This document shows, piece by piece, positions 17,999 through 26,197 of a stretch of 44,480 bases of DNA (position 1 is its first letter; each line of letters begins with the position of its first letter). The DNA is from an uncultured Lachnospiraceae bacterium (lineage in GTDB: Bacteria > Bacillota > Clostridia > Lachnospirales > Lachnospiraceae). Position numbers and translations under genes: made by a program. The notes under the pieces are model-generated. The model ran no database searches. It saw only the letters and a program-made list of their open reading frames with translations, and was not told where the DNA came from. The stretch covers positions 1-44,480 of the forward strand of contig CANQCY010000016.1 of NCBI GenBank assembly GCA_947591245.1, in the 5' to 3' direction.

Positions 17999-18274
17999 TT
18001 AATTTTCATCCGGTAACTCATCTAGTGCCTCTTTAAAACGCTCCACTATTGCATTCTGAAGTAAGTTCCTCATTTCCCCATTAATCGGATGGGCAATATC
18101 CCGATACTCATTGCCCGGAGTCTTCTTACTCGGCATCGCAATAAACAAACCTTTTTCTCCCTCGATGACTTTGATATCGTGCACGACAAATGCATTGTCA
18201 AATGTCACTGACGCTACCGCTTTCATCTTGGACTCGTTACTTACAACTCGAATGCGAATATCTGTAATTTGCAT
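17999..18274 (-). CDS. spoVG: Septation/sporulation regulator SpoVG
   Basis: This 91-residue protein matches SpoVG closely: [11 protein letters not shown] start, [33 protein letters not shown] and [13 protein letters not shown]. SpoVG is a small nucleic-acid-binding regulator that affects septation, sporulation and envelope or virulence genes in Firmicutes. AAGGAGG lies 9 nt before the ATG. It follows glgD by only 23 bp with no terminator between, so it is probably co-transcribed with the glycogen genes, an unusual setting. A terminator follows. Confidence 0.97.
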   Translation of the reverse strand: MQITDIRIRVVSNESKMKAVASVTFDNAFVVHDIKVIEGEKGLFIAMPSKKTPGNEYRDIAHPINGEMRNLLQNAIVERFKEALDELPDEN

Positions 18275-18297
18275 CCTAATTATCCTCCTTACTATTT

Positions 18298-19419
18298 TTA
18301 CAGTACGTAACGCGCATTCTTTTCCAACACTACTCTGATTTTATCCGGTTCCCCAACATAATTGGAGTTTGCTCGAATAGTATCATGGCTTTCCACGATG
18401 CAATTTTCAATGTAGGTATTATCGCCAATATACACATCATTCAAAATGATGGAATTACGAATGGTACAGTTGTTACCTACGTATACTTCTTTAAACAAAA
18501 TGGAATCGCTCACCTCACCATTGATGATGCAACCGCTGGAAATCAAACTGTTCTTTACTTTTGAGCCCGCATTATATTTTGCCGGCGGCAAATCCTCAAT
18601 TTTTGACGCAACCGCTGGATACTGGTTAAAAAAGTAATCCCTCGTCTCACGGTTCAGGAAATCCATATTCGTTTTAAAATAAGAATCTACCGTTGTAATA
18701 TTGCTCCAGTATGAATCCATCTGGTAAGCATAAATTTTTTTCAGCCCGCGATACCGGATAAAGATATCTTTTACCAAATCAAATCCACCTTCATTGCCGG
18801 CCCGCTCAATAAGATCAATAAGCTGTCTTCGTCTTATCACATAGATGCCTGTGGACACCGTCGTCTTTGATGTAACTATTGGTTTCTCTTCAAATTCTGT
18901 AACCCGTCCCGTCTCATCTACAGAAACCACACCAAATCTGCTTGGGTCATCTTTCTCCCCGAGATCCTTCGTCACAATGGTAATATCTGCATTCTTCTCC
19001 AAATGATACTCCAGAACTTTGTGCAGATCCAGTTTATACACGCAATCTCCTGATGCAATTACCACATAGGGCTCATGGCTCGATTTCAGAAAATCTATAT
19101 TCTGCGCAATGGCGTCCGCCGTTCCGCGGTACCAATAACTGTTATCCTGCGTCTGAGTGGGAGTAAATACAAATAGTCCGCCTTGTTTTCTGCCAAAGTC
19201 CCACCATTTGGAAGAATTCAAATGCTGGGTCAATGATTTGGAATTAAACTGCGTGAAAACAGCAACCTTGCTAATGTGAGAGTTAGACATACTGCTAAGC
19301 GCAAAATCAATGCTGCGGTAACCCCCTGCAATCGGTAACGCAGACGTTGCCCTCTTCGTCGTAAGGTCTGTCATTCGTTTGCTGCTTCCTCCAGCTAAAA
19401 TAATACCTATCGCCCTCAT
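18298..19419 (-). CDS. glgD: Glucose-1-phosphate adenylyltransferase, GlgD subunit
   Basis: This 373-residue nucleotidyltransferase is homologous to GlgC. GlgD forms a complex with GlgC that makes ADP-glucose for glycogen; in Firmicutes GlgD has little activity alone and stimulates GlgC (known of the family). The N-terminus [20 protein letters not shown] shows a diverged nucleotide loop; [14 protein letters not shown] and [12 protein letters not shown] follow. A left-handed beta-helix repeat region is at the C-terminus ([20 protein letters not shown]). It overlaps glgC by four bases (ATGA, 19416-19419). AGGTGA lies 6 nt before the ATG. Confidence 0.95.
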   Translation of the reverse strand: MRAIGIILAGGSSKRMTDLTTKRATSALPIAGGYRSIDFALSSMSNSHISKVAVFTQFNSKSLTQHLNSSKWWDFGRKQGGLFVFTPTQTQDNSYWYRGTADAIAQNIDFLKSSHEPYVVIASGDCVYKLDLHKVLEYHLEKNADITIVTKDLGEKDDPSRFGVVSVDETGRVTEFEEKPIVTSKTTVSTGIYVIRRRQLIDLIERAGNEGGFDLVKDIFIRYRGLKKIYAYQMDSYWSNITTVDSYFKTNMDFLNRETRDYFFNQYPAVASKIEDLPPAKYNAGSKVKNSLISSGCIINGEVSDSILFKEVYVGNNCTIRNSIILNDVYIGDNTYIENCIVESHDTIRANSNYVGEPDKIRVVLEKNARYVL

Positions 19420-20693
19420 AAAATGTCACCTGCCTTTATCAAAGTTCCGCCGCTTTCCAGTGTATTATTCGGATAATCCTCCTTTGTCGTAACCCCTGAT
19501 ATGGCAGTATTTTTTCCGATTGTTACTCCATCCGGAATAACCGTATTGTCGCCGACCGTAACAAGATTAAATGCATATACGTCCGGTTTCACCTGATTCA
19601 CAACGCCTTCTTCGCCTGCCCCCAATACGCAGTCAGCGCCGATCACAGTGTCCTCCGCAACTATCGTCTTGTCCAAAATCGTATTTTTTCCTATTCGTGT
19701 AGAATTCATAATAATTGAATCCCTTATCACGGCTCCCTCTTCAATCACCACATTGGAACCGATCACAGAATTGTAAACCTCTCCATACACCTCGCATCCG
19801 TCTCCCATAATTGCCTTATCAACCACGGATAAATTGGATATATACTGCGGTCTGAGCCACTCGTTCTTCGTGTAAATCTTCCAAAATTCCTCATAAAGAT
19901 TAAACACCGGAATCAGATCGATCAGCTCCATATTGGATTCCCAATAGGACCCCAATGTTCCTACGTCTTTCCAATAGCCATTAAACTCATAAGCGAAAAT
20001 TCGATCCCCCCGCTCATGGCAATATGGAATAATGTGTTTTCCAAAGTCGCATCCAGGCTGGTCTCTCAAAGTGATAAGCGCTTCTTTCAGAACCGGCCAC
20101 GAGAAAATGTATATGCCCATCGATGCAAGATTGCTCCTCGGCTGCTCCGGTTTTTCCTGAAACTCTAAAATCCTGCCACTGTCATCCGTAATGCATACCC
20201 CAAAACGACTGGCTTCTTCAATCGGTACCGGTATAGTTGCCAGCGTCACATCAGCATTGTTTGACTTATGAAAGTCCAGCATAACCTGATAATCCATCTT
20301 GTAAATATGATCTCCACCAAGTATGAGGACGTAGTCCGGATTGAACTGATCCATATACTTCAAGTTCTGATAAATCGCATTCGCCGTACCGGTATACCAC
20401 TCGCTGCTGGTGCTTTTTTCATACGGCGGGAGAACCGAAATTCCTCCGACATTCCTGTCAAGATCCCATGGAATGCCAATACCGATATGAGTATTCAGCT
20501 TCAGCGGCTGGTACTGCGTCAAAACCCCGACGGTATCTACGCCCGAATTGATGCAATTACTCAACGGAAAATCAATGATACGATACTTTCCCCCAAAAGC
20601 AACAGCAGGCTTCGCTACGTTCGCTGTCAGGACGCCTAGACGGGACCCCTGTCCTCCAGCCAACAACATAGCTATCATTTCTTTTTTGATCAT
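19416..20693 (-). CDS. glgC: Glucose-1-phosphate adenylyltransferase, GlgC subunit
   Basis: This 425-residue catalytic subunit makes ADP-glucose from ATP and glucose-1-phosphate, the committed step of glycogen synthesis. The motifs are intact: [60 protein letters not shown] and the FQEKPEQP region. A C-terminal left-handed beta-helix follows with [25 protein letters not shown] lies ~7 nt before the ATG. It heads the glgC-glgD-spoVG run. An extended -10 promoter at 20765-20793 and a leader hairpin at 20719-20744 lie upstream. Confidence 0.97.
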   Translation of the reverse strand: MIKKEMIAMLLAGGQGSRLGVLTANVAKPAVAFGGKYRIIDFPLSNCINSGVDTVGVLTQYQPLKLNTHIGIGIPWDLDRNVGGISVLPPYEKSTSSEWYTGTANAIYQNLKYMDQFNPDYVLILGGDHIYKMDYQVMLDFHKSNNADVTLATIPVPIEEASRFGVCITDDSGRILEFQEKPEQPRSNLASMGIYIFSWPVLKEALITLRDQPGCDFGKHIIPYCHERGDRIFAYEFNGYWKDVGTLGSYWESNMELIDLIPVFNLYEEFWKIYTKNEWLRPQYISNLSVVDKAIMGDGCEVYGEVYNSVIGSNVVIEEGAVIRDSIIMNSTRIGKNTILDKTIVAEDTVIGADCVLGAGEEGVVNQVKPDVYAFNLVTVGDNTVIPDGVTIGKNTAISGVTTKEDYPNNTLESGGTLIKAGDIL

Positions 20694-20718
20694 TTGATCA
20701 CCCCTGTTGTAATTAGTA

Positions 20719-20744
20719 CCCGTCAGAGATGTGGGCTCTGCGGG
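20719..20744 (-). promoter_or_regulatory. Stem-loop in the glgC 5' leader
   Basis: CCCG-T-CAGAG (20719-20728) pairs with CTCTG-CGGG (20736-20744), 9 bp with one bulged base and a 7-nt loop. There is no T-run, so it is not a terminator. It lies between the promoter and the ribosome-binding site and may affect mRNA stability or translation. Confidence 0.55.
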
Positions 20745-20764
20745 CCGATTAAACTATATAAATG

Positions 20765-20793
20765 ATTATATCATACTTCTAAAAAAAACACAA
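20765..20793 (-). promoter_or_regulatory. Extended -10 promoter of glgC-glgD-spoVG
   Basis: On the minus strand, TGATATAAT includes a perfect TATAAT (20765-20770) and an extended TG. A weak -35 TTGTGT (20788-20793) lies 17 bp upstream. The predicted leader is about 60-65 nt. Confidence 0.6.
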
Positions 20794-20919
20794 ACAATTT
20801 ATATAATTATTTTTGATTTTTTTTTGCTTTTTTGTCTATATTGCACAAAACAAACTTCCCATTGCAATACAAAAATAGAATTCGCCTTTTTTCGTTGCTA
20901 TTCGCGGTAACTTTTTTTC

Positions 20920-20948
20920 TTGAAAATATCATATAATAAGTGTATACT
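20920..20948 (+). promoter_or_regulatory. Sigma-A promoter of murC
   Basis: TTGAAA (20920-20925) and TATACT (20943-20948) are separated by exactly 17 bp, each one mismatch from consensus. The leader is about 90 nt. Confidence 0.8.
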
Positions 20949-21043
20949 AAAACCAACTATTCCGCAAGCCTGCATACGCATGACGTCTTCAGGCAAAAAC
21001 AGGCTTTTATTTAAAAAGCGAAAAGAAAGGATGGCGCCACGGC

Positions 21044-22426
21044 ATGTACGAAATTGATTTCAGCGTCCCAAGAACCGTATACTTTATAGGTATTGGAGGC
21101 ATCGGAATGAGCGGCTTCGCCCAGCTTTTCCGGGAACTCGGATTTACCGTCACCGGTTCGGACCGCACAAAGTCGAAAATCACCGCTCATCTCGAAGAGC
21201 TTGGAATAAAAATAGTATATGAACATAAGGAAGAAAATATTACATCCGACATTGATTTTCTTGTTTACACCGCTGCCATATCTCCCGAAAATCCAGAATT
21301 TGTGAGGGCAAAAGCGCTTGGCATCCCTATGATGGACCGTGCCGAAATGGTCGGACAGGTGATGAAAAACTATTCTACTGCCATCGCTGTCGCAGGCACG
21401 CACGGCAAAACCTCGACTACTTCCATCGCTTCCCTCATCATGCTGGAAGCAGGCATGGATCCGACGATTTCCGTCGGCGGAATGCTTCCGGCGATCGGCG
21501 GTAATGTGCGAATCGGAAAATCTCCCAATTTTTTAATTGAAGCATGCGAATATACAAACAGTTTTCTGAAATTTTTTCCGACAATCGGCATTATCCTAAA
21601 TATAGAAGAGGATCATCTGGACTTCTTTAAAGACCTCGGCGAAATCCGTCAGAGCTTCCACCGGTTCGCGCAAAAAATACCGGCAGACGGAACGCTTATT
21701 ATCAATGCCGACATAGAAAATTATGAAGAAATCACCGCCGGGCTTCCGTGCCGCATCCTGACATATTCCATCAGCGACAACAGCGCGGATTTTTCTGCCT
21801 GCGGCGTCTCATATGACGAATTTGGCTGCGGCAGTTTCACGCTGATAGAATCAGGGCGGGAAACCGACCGTTTTCAGCTCAGCGTCGTCGGAAAACACAA
21901 TATATCGAACACGCTCGCCTGCCTTGCGCTGGCATCGCTGTTTCAGATTCCGGCGGGCACGGTGCAGAGCGCCCTGTCAAAATATAAAGGAACGGAACGC
22001 CGTTTTGAGAAAAAAGGCGAGTGCAACGGAGCGGTAATCATTGACGACTACGCCCACCATCCCACGGAGATCAGGGCAACTCTTACCTCGGCCCAAAACT
22101 ACCCGCACAAGACATTATGGGTGGCATTCCAGCCGCACACGTACTCGCGCACAAAGAGCCTGCTGCCGGATTTTGCAGCGTCTCTCGCCCTCGCCGACAA
22201 AGTCGTGCTCGCTGACATTTATGCGGCGCGGGAAGACGACCCCGGCGACATATCGTCGAAAGATATTGCCGATCTCCTTGCAAAAAATGGAAAAGAAGTC
22301 CACTATTTGGGCGATTTTGAGACGATAGAAAAATTTCTTGAAAAAAATTTAACCCCTGGTGATTTGTTGATAACTATGGGAGCGGGAAACATTGTAGAAG
22401 TTGGAGAATCACTTGTAAATCACTGA
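21044..22426 (+). CDS. murC: UDP-N-acetylmuramate--L-alanine ligase
   Basis: This 460-residue cytoplasmic Mur ligase adds the first L-alanine of the peptidoglycan stem peptide. Signatures are VYFIGIGGIGMSGFAQL (nucleotide-binding N-domain), the ATP-binding loop GTHGKTSTTS (118-127), LNIEEDHLDFF, YKGTERRFEKKGECNG, IIDDYAHHPTEIRATL and AFQPHTYSRTKSL. Length is normal. The ATG lacks a close ribosome-binding site; AAAGGA lies ~13 nt upstream and no better in-frame start was seen. It has its own strong promoter. The dnaD-dnaC-prs run follows after the DnaA-box region. Confidence 0.97.
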   Translation: MYEIDFSVPRTVYFIGIGGIGMSGFAQLFRELGFTVTGSDRTKSKITAHLEELGIKIVYEHKEENITSDIDFLVYTAAISPENPEFVRAKALGIPMMDRAEMVGQVMKNYSTAIAVAGTHGKTSTTSIASLIMLEAGMDPTISVGGMLPAIGGNVRIGKSPNFLIEACEYTNSFLKFFPTIGIILNIEEDHLDFFKDLGEIRQSFHRFAQKIPADGTLIINADIENYEEITAGLPCRILTYSISDNSADFSACGVSYDEFGCGSFTLIESGRETDRFQLSVVGKHNISNTLACLALASLFQIPAGTVQSALSKYKGTERRFEKKGECNGAVIIDDYAHHPTEIRATLTSAQNYPHKTLWVAFQPHTYSRTKSLLPDFAASLALADKVVLADIYAAREDDPGDISSKDIADLLAKNGKEVHYLGDFETIEKFLEKNLTPGDLLITMGAGNIVEVGESLVNH

Positions 22427-22427
22427 G

Positions 22428-22485
22428 TTATCCACATTATCCACAGCCTTATCAACAATGAGTAGAAAAGACAGGCTGTGGATAG
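22428..22485. promoter_or_regulatory. DnaA-box cluster 1
   Basis: Two perfect consensus boxes TTATCCACA abut in tandem (22428-22436, 22437-22445). A TTATCAACA follows (22449-22457), then a CTATCCACA on the minus strand (22477-22485). The cluster begins one base after the murC stop. Confidence 0.82.
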
Positions 22486-22601
22486 TTTTTTACAATCCAA
22501 AATATGTTAATAACTTATTTTTCCTGACACATTGAAACAAGTGACAGTTTTACGGACTTTATTTGATTTTTTTCTACATCGATAGTGCGCGTAATTACAG
22601 G

Positions 22602-22628
22602 TTATCCACATTATCCACAGTTTCCACA
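22602..22628 (+). promoter_or_regulatory. DnaA-box cluster 2
   Basis: Two perfect tandem TTATCCACA boxes (22602-22610, 22611-22619) are followed in the same 9-bp phase by a degenerate GTTTCCACA (22620-22628). The 20-mer GTTATCCACATTATCCACAG occurs identically at 22427 and 22601. The cluster ends ~38 bp before the putative dnaD promoter. Confidence 0.82.
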
Positions 22629-22665
22629 CCCCGTTTTCTACTGAAAACGTACAATTATTTAGCTA

Positions 22666-22694
22666 TTTACAGAAATGAAAATTTGAGTTATGCT
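22666..22694 (+). promoter_or_regulatory. Putative sigma-A promoter of dnaD-dnaC
   Basis: TTTACA (22666-22671) and TATGCT (22689-22694) are separated by 17 bp. It is immediately downstream of DnaA-box cluster 2. Confidence 0.5.
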
Positions 22695-22762
22695 TTATGG
22701 AACAGGAATGAATTTTTTCGACTTGCAAAGGTCAAATGTTTTTATGGAGGAAGAATACTGCC

Positions 22763-23851
22763 ATGGGGTTTTCATTGACAAATCAATTTTCACAAAATAT
22801 AACGCAGGTTCCGAATATTTTTATCGATACATATATGCCGCAGGCAAACGGAAGCTTCGTCAAAGTCTACCTCTATCTGCTTAGGCAGCTGTCCGACGCT
22901 TCTTCGGCGCTCACGATTGAAAACATGGCCGATATGCTTTCAAATACGGAAGCGGACATTATACGCGCCCTGCGGTACTGGGAAAAACAAAATGTTCTTT
23001 CTATTACAGAGGCGGGCGGAAAAATCGTTAACATTGCATTTCTTCCACTCTCTTCTGATAATAATGCCGAAGAAACCCGATTGCCTGAATCACAGCCGGA
23101 AACGGCGGTTTTGCCTTCTTCTCCGGCTCCGGCGGCTCCGCCGCAGGCAAGCCCGCCCGTGCAGCATGCCCTTCCCGAGCGGCACACGTATTCCCCTCTG
23201 CAGGCAGAAGCGCTCAAAAAAGACTCCGAAATTGAGTCCTGCCTCAGCATGGTGGAAGCCATGCTCGGAACCACCTTGGGAGACGCCCATATGCAGCTGA
23301 TTTTATATCTGATGTCAGATCTGGGATTTTCCCTCGATCTGGTCATAACGCTATATGAGACCGCATTGTCCCGCGGAAAAAGCAGGCCGCGCTACATAGA
23401 AACAATCGCACTGGACTGGGCAAAAAAAGGCATCCGCACTACCCGCGAGGCGGAAGCGGAAGCTTCCTCCTTCAACGGCACATACAAAACCGTTTCCAAA
23501 GCCTTAGGAATCAAGCGCGCCCTCGCACCCGCCGAGCAAGCGATTATCGACAAATGGCAGTCGTATCATTTTTCAAATGAGATTTTGGAAGAGGCATGCG
23601 CCAGAACCGTGCTTCAGTCCGGCGACACAAACTTAAATTACACGGCTAAAATTCTTGCCGACTGGCACAAAAAGGGCGTGACCACCCTTCAGGACATTGC
23701 GGACTGCGACAAGTCTTATTACCGGATCAAAAACACATCGGCAAATAAAAGCGCAACCGGAAAACGGAGCAAAAACAGCTTCCAAAATTTCCCGCAGAGA
23801 CAATATTCCAAAGACGAATACGCCAATTTAGAAAAACAGCTTCTTCATTAA
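22763..23851 (+). CDS. DnaD-like primosome protein with two DnaB_2 domains
   Basis: This ~362-residue protein has an N-terminal winged-helix-like region (VKVYLYLLRQLSD, TENMADML...), a proline-rich linker (about 120-150) and two copies of the DnaD C-terminal (DnaB_2) domain, each ending in the family pattern: YIETIALDWAKKGIRT and YTAKILADWHKKGVTT. In Firmicutes, DnaD-type proteins remodel DNA and help load the replicative helicase. The ATG at 22763 is used; GGAGGAAG lies upstream with a longish ~12-nt gap, and an ATG at 22736 would place that site inside the gene. A helicase-loader gene follows 19 bp on. Confidence 0.9.
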   Translation: MGFSLTNQFSQNITQVPNIFIDTYMPQANGSFVKVYLYLLRQLSDASSALTIENMADMLSNTEADIIRALRYWEKQNVLSITEAGGKIVNIAFLPLSSDNNAEETRLPESQPETAVLPSSPAPAAPPQASPPVQHALPERHTYSPLQAEALKKDSEIESCLSMVEAMLGTTLGDAHMQLILYLMSDLGFSLDLVITLYETALSRGKSRPRYIETIALDWAKKGIRTTREAEAEASSFNGTYKTVSKALGIKRALAPAEQAIIDKWQSYHFSNEILEEACARTVLQSGDTNLNYTAKILADWHKKGVTTLQDIADCDKSYYRIKNTSANKSATGKRSKNSFQNFPQRQYSKDEYANLEKQLLH

Positions 23852-23870
23852 AACCGAAACGGAGAAATTT

Positions 23871-24872
23871 ATGCAGTTATTAAATGAACAATATAACTTC
23901 TTATATGCTGAATATAACGAAACACAGACGAAGAACAACCGGCTCCTTCTGGAACGGCAGAAGGAGATCCGATCAACCCTTCCGGAAATAGGCGAACTAG
24001 ACCGGACGATTGCCGATCTCTCTGTCAGCTTGGTAAAAACGGCGTTTGACGGCATGAATGCAGATGTTGAAAAATTGAAAAAAGAGATTGCCGCCATTTC
24101 CCGAAAAAAGGAGTCGATACTCGTTCAGAACGGATACCCCGCCGATTATTTACAGCCGGTCTACCGATGTGCGGACTGCCGCGATACCGGATATATCGGG
24201 AATGAAAAATGCCATTGTTTTAAAACAAAAATTGTAGAATATTTGTATGAACAGTCAAACATTCAGGATATGCTTGAAACTGAAAATTTTACTTTTTTTT
24301 CAGAAGACTGCTACCCCGATGATTATATTGAGGAAACGACAGGGCTTACGCCGAGGGAAAACATACAAAAAATCCACCGTGCTGCTCTGTATTTCAGCGA
24401 AAATTTTGACAGAACCGGCGATAACCTGTTGCTTTACGGGAATACCGGCGTCGGCAAAACTTTTTTGACGCACTGCATCGCCAAGCGGGCGCTTGACCGT
24501 TGCCATACGGTCGTATACTTGACTTCTCCCGGACTATTTGATATTTTAGAGAAGAATAAATTTGATAAGGACATAAGCTCCATTGAGAAGAGCGCCGCTG
24601 TTTCTTATATTCTGAACTGCGACCTTCTCATTATTGACGATCTGGGGACAGAGCTGTGCAACAGCTTCACGGTTTCGCAGCTGCACCAAGTCATTGATAT
24701 GCGCCTCGTTCATCGCAAATCAACAATTATTTCTACCAATTTATCTTTCGATGACTTGCGCGAGCAATACAGCGAACGCATTTTTTCGAGAATTACAAGC
24801 AGCTATTCGCTGTTAAAACTGACCGGCGACGATATCCGATTAAAGAAAGCGATCGCCGCCAGACATTCCTGA
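23871..24872 (+). CDS. DnaC/DnaI-like helicase loader (AAA+)
   Basis: This 333-residue ATPase is of the IstB/DnaC type that loads the replicative DNA helicase. An N-terminal coiled-coil-like region (1-95) is followed by a zinc motif with C100, C103, C114 and C116 (RCADCRDTGYIGNEKCHC), as in DnaI. The AAA+ domain has Walker A GNTGVGKT (190-197), Walker B LLIIDDLGTE (D256-D257), sensor ISTNLS and an arginine-finger-like ERIFSRI. GGAG lies 6 nt before the ATG. It is paired with the dnaD-like gene 19 bp upstream, which supports a primosome role. Confidence 0.92.
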   Translation: MQLLNEQYNFLYAEYNETQTKNNRLLLERQKEIRSTLPEIGELDRTIADLSVSLVKTAFDGMNADVEKLKKEIAAISRKKESILVQNGYPADYLQPVYRCADCRDTGYIGNEKCHCFKTKIVEYLYEQSNIQDMLETENFTFFSEDCYPDDYIEETTGLTPRENIQKIHRAALYFSENFDRTGDNLLLYGNTGVGKTFLTHCIAKRALDRCHTVVYLTSPGLFDILEKNKFDKDISSIEKSAAVSYILNCDLLIIDDLGTELCNSFTVSQLHQVIDMRLVHRKSTIISTNLSFDDLREQYSERIFSRITSSYSLLKLTGDDIRLKKAIAARHS

Positions 24873-24944
24873 GCAATATGATTCCGGGGTCAAAAGGTCA
24901 CATGCTTTGTACCTATAATAATACATTTAATGGAGGAGACAGTA

Positions 24945-26111
24945 ATGAGCCAAAACAATTTTGCAGACATCATCCCATATGGAGACTTGGGGATACTCGC
25001 ACTGGAAAGCAGCCATGAAATCGGAAAAAAAGTAGACGCCTATATCTCTTCGTGGCGGACGGAAAGCGAAAACGATGCGGAATCCATCCATTTCAGCAGC
25101 TACAAAAAAGATTCCTATCTTTTAGACGCCGTTTGCCCCCGTTTCGGTTCCGGGGAGGCAAAGGGCATCCTGAACGAATCCGTGCGCGGCAAAGATTTGT
25201 ACATCCTTGTAGACGTATGCAACTATAGCCTCACATACACGGTTTGCGGCCAGCTTAACCACATGTCGCCTGATGATCATTTCCAGGATCTGAAACGCAT
25301 GATCGCCGCTGTCAGCGGAAAGGCGAGGCGAATCACTGTCATCATGCCGTATTTATACGAGGGACGCCAGCACAAACGCAATTTCCGCGAATCAATGGAC
25401 TGCGCGCTGGCGCTTCAGGAGCTGACCAATATGGGCGTTGACAGCATCATCACATTTGACGCGCATGACCCCCGCGTACAAAATGCAATTCCGCTGAATA
25501 CATTTGAAACCATCCGCCCTACATACCAGTTTATTAAAGCGATACTGAAAAACGTGCCGGATATTAAAATAAACCCCAAAAATATGATGGTTATCAGCCC
25601 GGATGAAGGCGCTACGGACCGCGCTATCTATTTTGCGGGCGTCGCCGGAGTAGATATGGGCATGTTCTATAAACGCAGGGATTATACAAAAATCATTGAA
25701 GGCAGAAACCCGATCGTAGCGCATGAGTTCCTCGGATCGGATGTAGAAGGAAAAGACGTTGTCGTCGTTGACGACCTGATTTCCTCCGGCGAAAGCATGA
25801 TTGACGTCGCGACAGAGTTGAAGAGAAGAAAAGCAAACCGCATTTTTCTGGCTTCCACATTCGGGCTCTTCACAAACGGGCTTGAGAAATTTGACAAGGC
25901 GTTTGCCAGCGGCCTCATCTACCGCGTTATGACAACAAACCTCGTTTATCAAACGGACGAGCTGCTGTCAAAGGAATATTACATCAATGTTGATATGAGT
26001 AAATATATCGCGCTGCTGATCAATACATTGAACCACGATTATTCCATCGCAGGCCTTCTTGATCCGTCGGAGCGCATCCGAAAAATATTAGAAAAATACG
26101 AACAGATTTAA
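24945..26111 (+). CDS. prs: Ribose-phosphate pyrophosphokinase, long clostridial form
   Basis: This 388-residue protein makes PRPP from ribose-5-phosphate and ATP for nucleotide, histidine and tryptophan synthesis. It keeps DAHDPRVQNAI (the DxHxxQ motif), a YKRRDYTKI flexible-loop region and the PRPP loop VVVVDDLISSGESMIDVATEL. It is longer than the usual ~315-residue class I enzymes, with diverged early sequence, a form I associate with Lachnospiraceae. The ATG at 24945 is chosen because GGAGGAG lies 6 nt upstream, which an ATG 15 bp earlier would include. The bidirectional terminator at 26160-26197 follows. Confidence 0.9.
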   Translation: MSQNNFADIIPYGDLGILALESSHEIGKKVDAYISSWRTESENDAESIHFSSYKKDSYLLDAVCPRFGSGEAKGILNESVRGKDLYILVDVCNYSLTYTVCGQLNHMSPDDHFQDLKRMIAAVSGKARRITVIMPYLYEGRQHKRNFRESMDCALALQELTNMGVDSIITFDAHDPRVQNAIPLNTFETIRPTYQFIKAILKNVPDIKINPKNMMVISPDEGATDRAIYFAGVAGVDMGMFYKRRDYTKIIEGRNPIVAHEFLGSDVEGKDVVVVDDLISSGESMIDVATELKRRKANRIFLASTFGLFTNGLEKFDKAFASGLIYRVMTTNLVYQTDELLSKEYYINVDMSKYIALLINTLNHDYSIAGLLDPSERIRKILEKYEQI

Positions 26112-26159
26112 CAGGCGTTTTCTTCTGATCAGATTGCGCCCATGCCGGAAGCCTCTTCA

Positions 26160-26197
26160 AAAATACGGCTCAGCCCTCTATGGCTGAGCCGTATTTT
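26160..26197. terminator. Perfect bidirectional terminator between prs and the PBP gene
   Basis: AAAATACGGCTCAGCC (26160-26175) and GGCTGAGCCGTATTTT (26182-26197) form a perfect 16-bp stem with A/T ends on both sides. It serves prs on plus. On minus it overlaps the last codons and the stop of the PBP gene (26178-26180, in the loop). Confidence 0.92.

Larger units (their letters stand above)
20694..21043. other. Intergenic region between divergent glgC and murC
   Basis: These 350 bp hold no gene. They contain the glgC leader hairpin (20719-20744), the glgC promoter, a very AT-rich middle (about 20750-20880) and the murC promoter (20920-20948). A GTTGCTATTCGC...GTAAC stretch near 20895 faintly recalls the repeat at 10481-10549. 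Confidence 0.85.
22427..22762. other. DnaA-box-rich spacer between murC and the dnaD-like gene
   Basis: These ~335 bp are noncoding. They hold two clusters of DnaA boxes, an AT-rich stretch between them (about 22485-22600), and a putative promoter (22666-22694) for the dnaD-dnaC genes. No terminator was recognised after murC. Confidence 0.8.

Noticed and set aside
20719-20744. Riboswitch in the glgC leader
   Set aside because: The leader is only ~60 nt with one simple hairpin and no conserved riboswitch core.
22427-22762. Chromosomal origin (oriC)
   Set aside because: DnaA boxes and AT-rich DNA fit, but dnaA and dnaN are not adjacent and most flanking gene directions do not diverge from this point. 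Regulation or titration is more likely; GC skew of the whole genome would decide.
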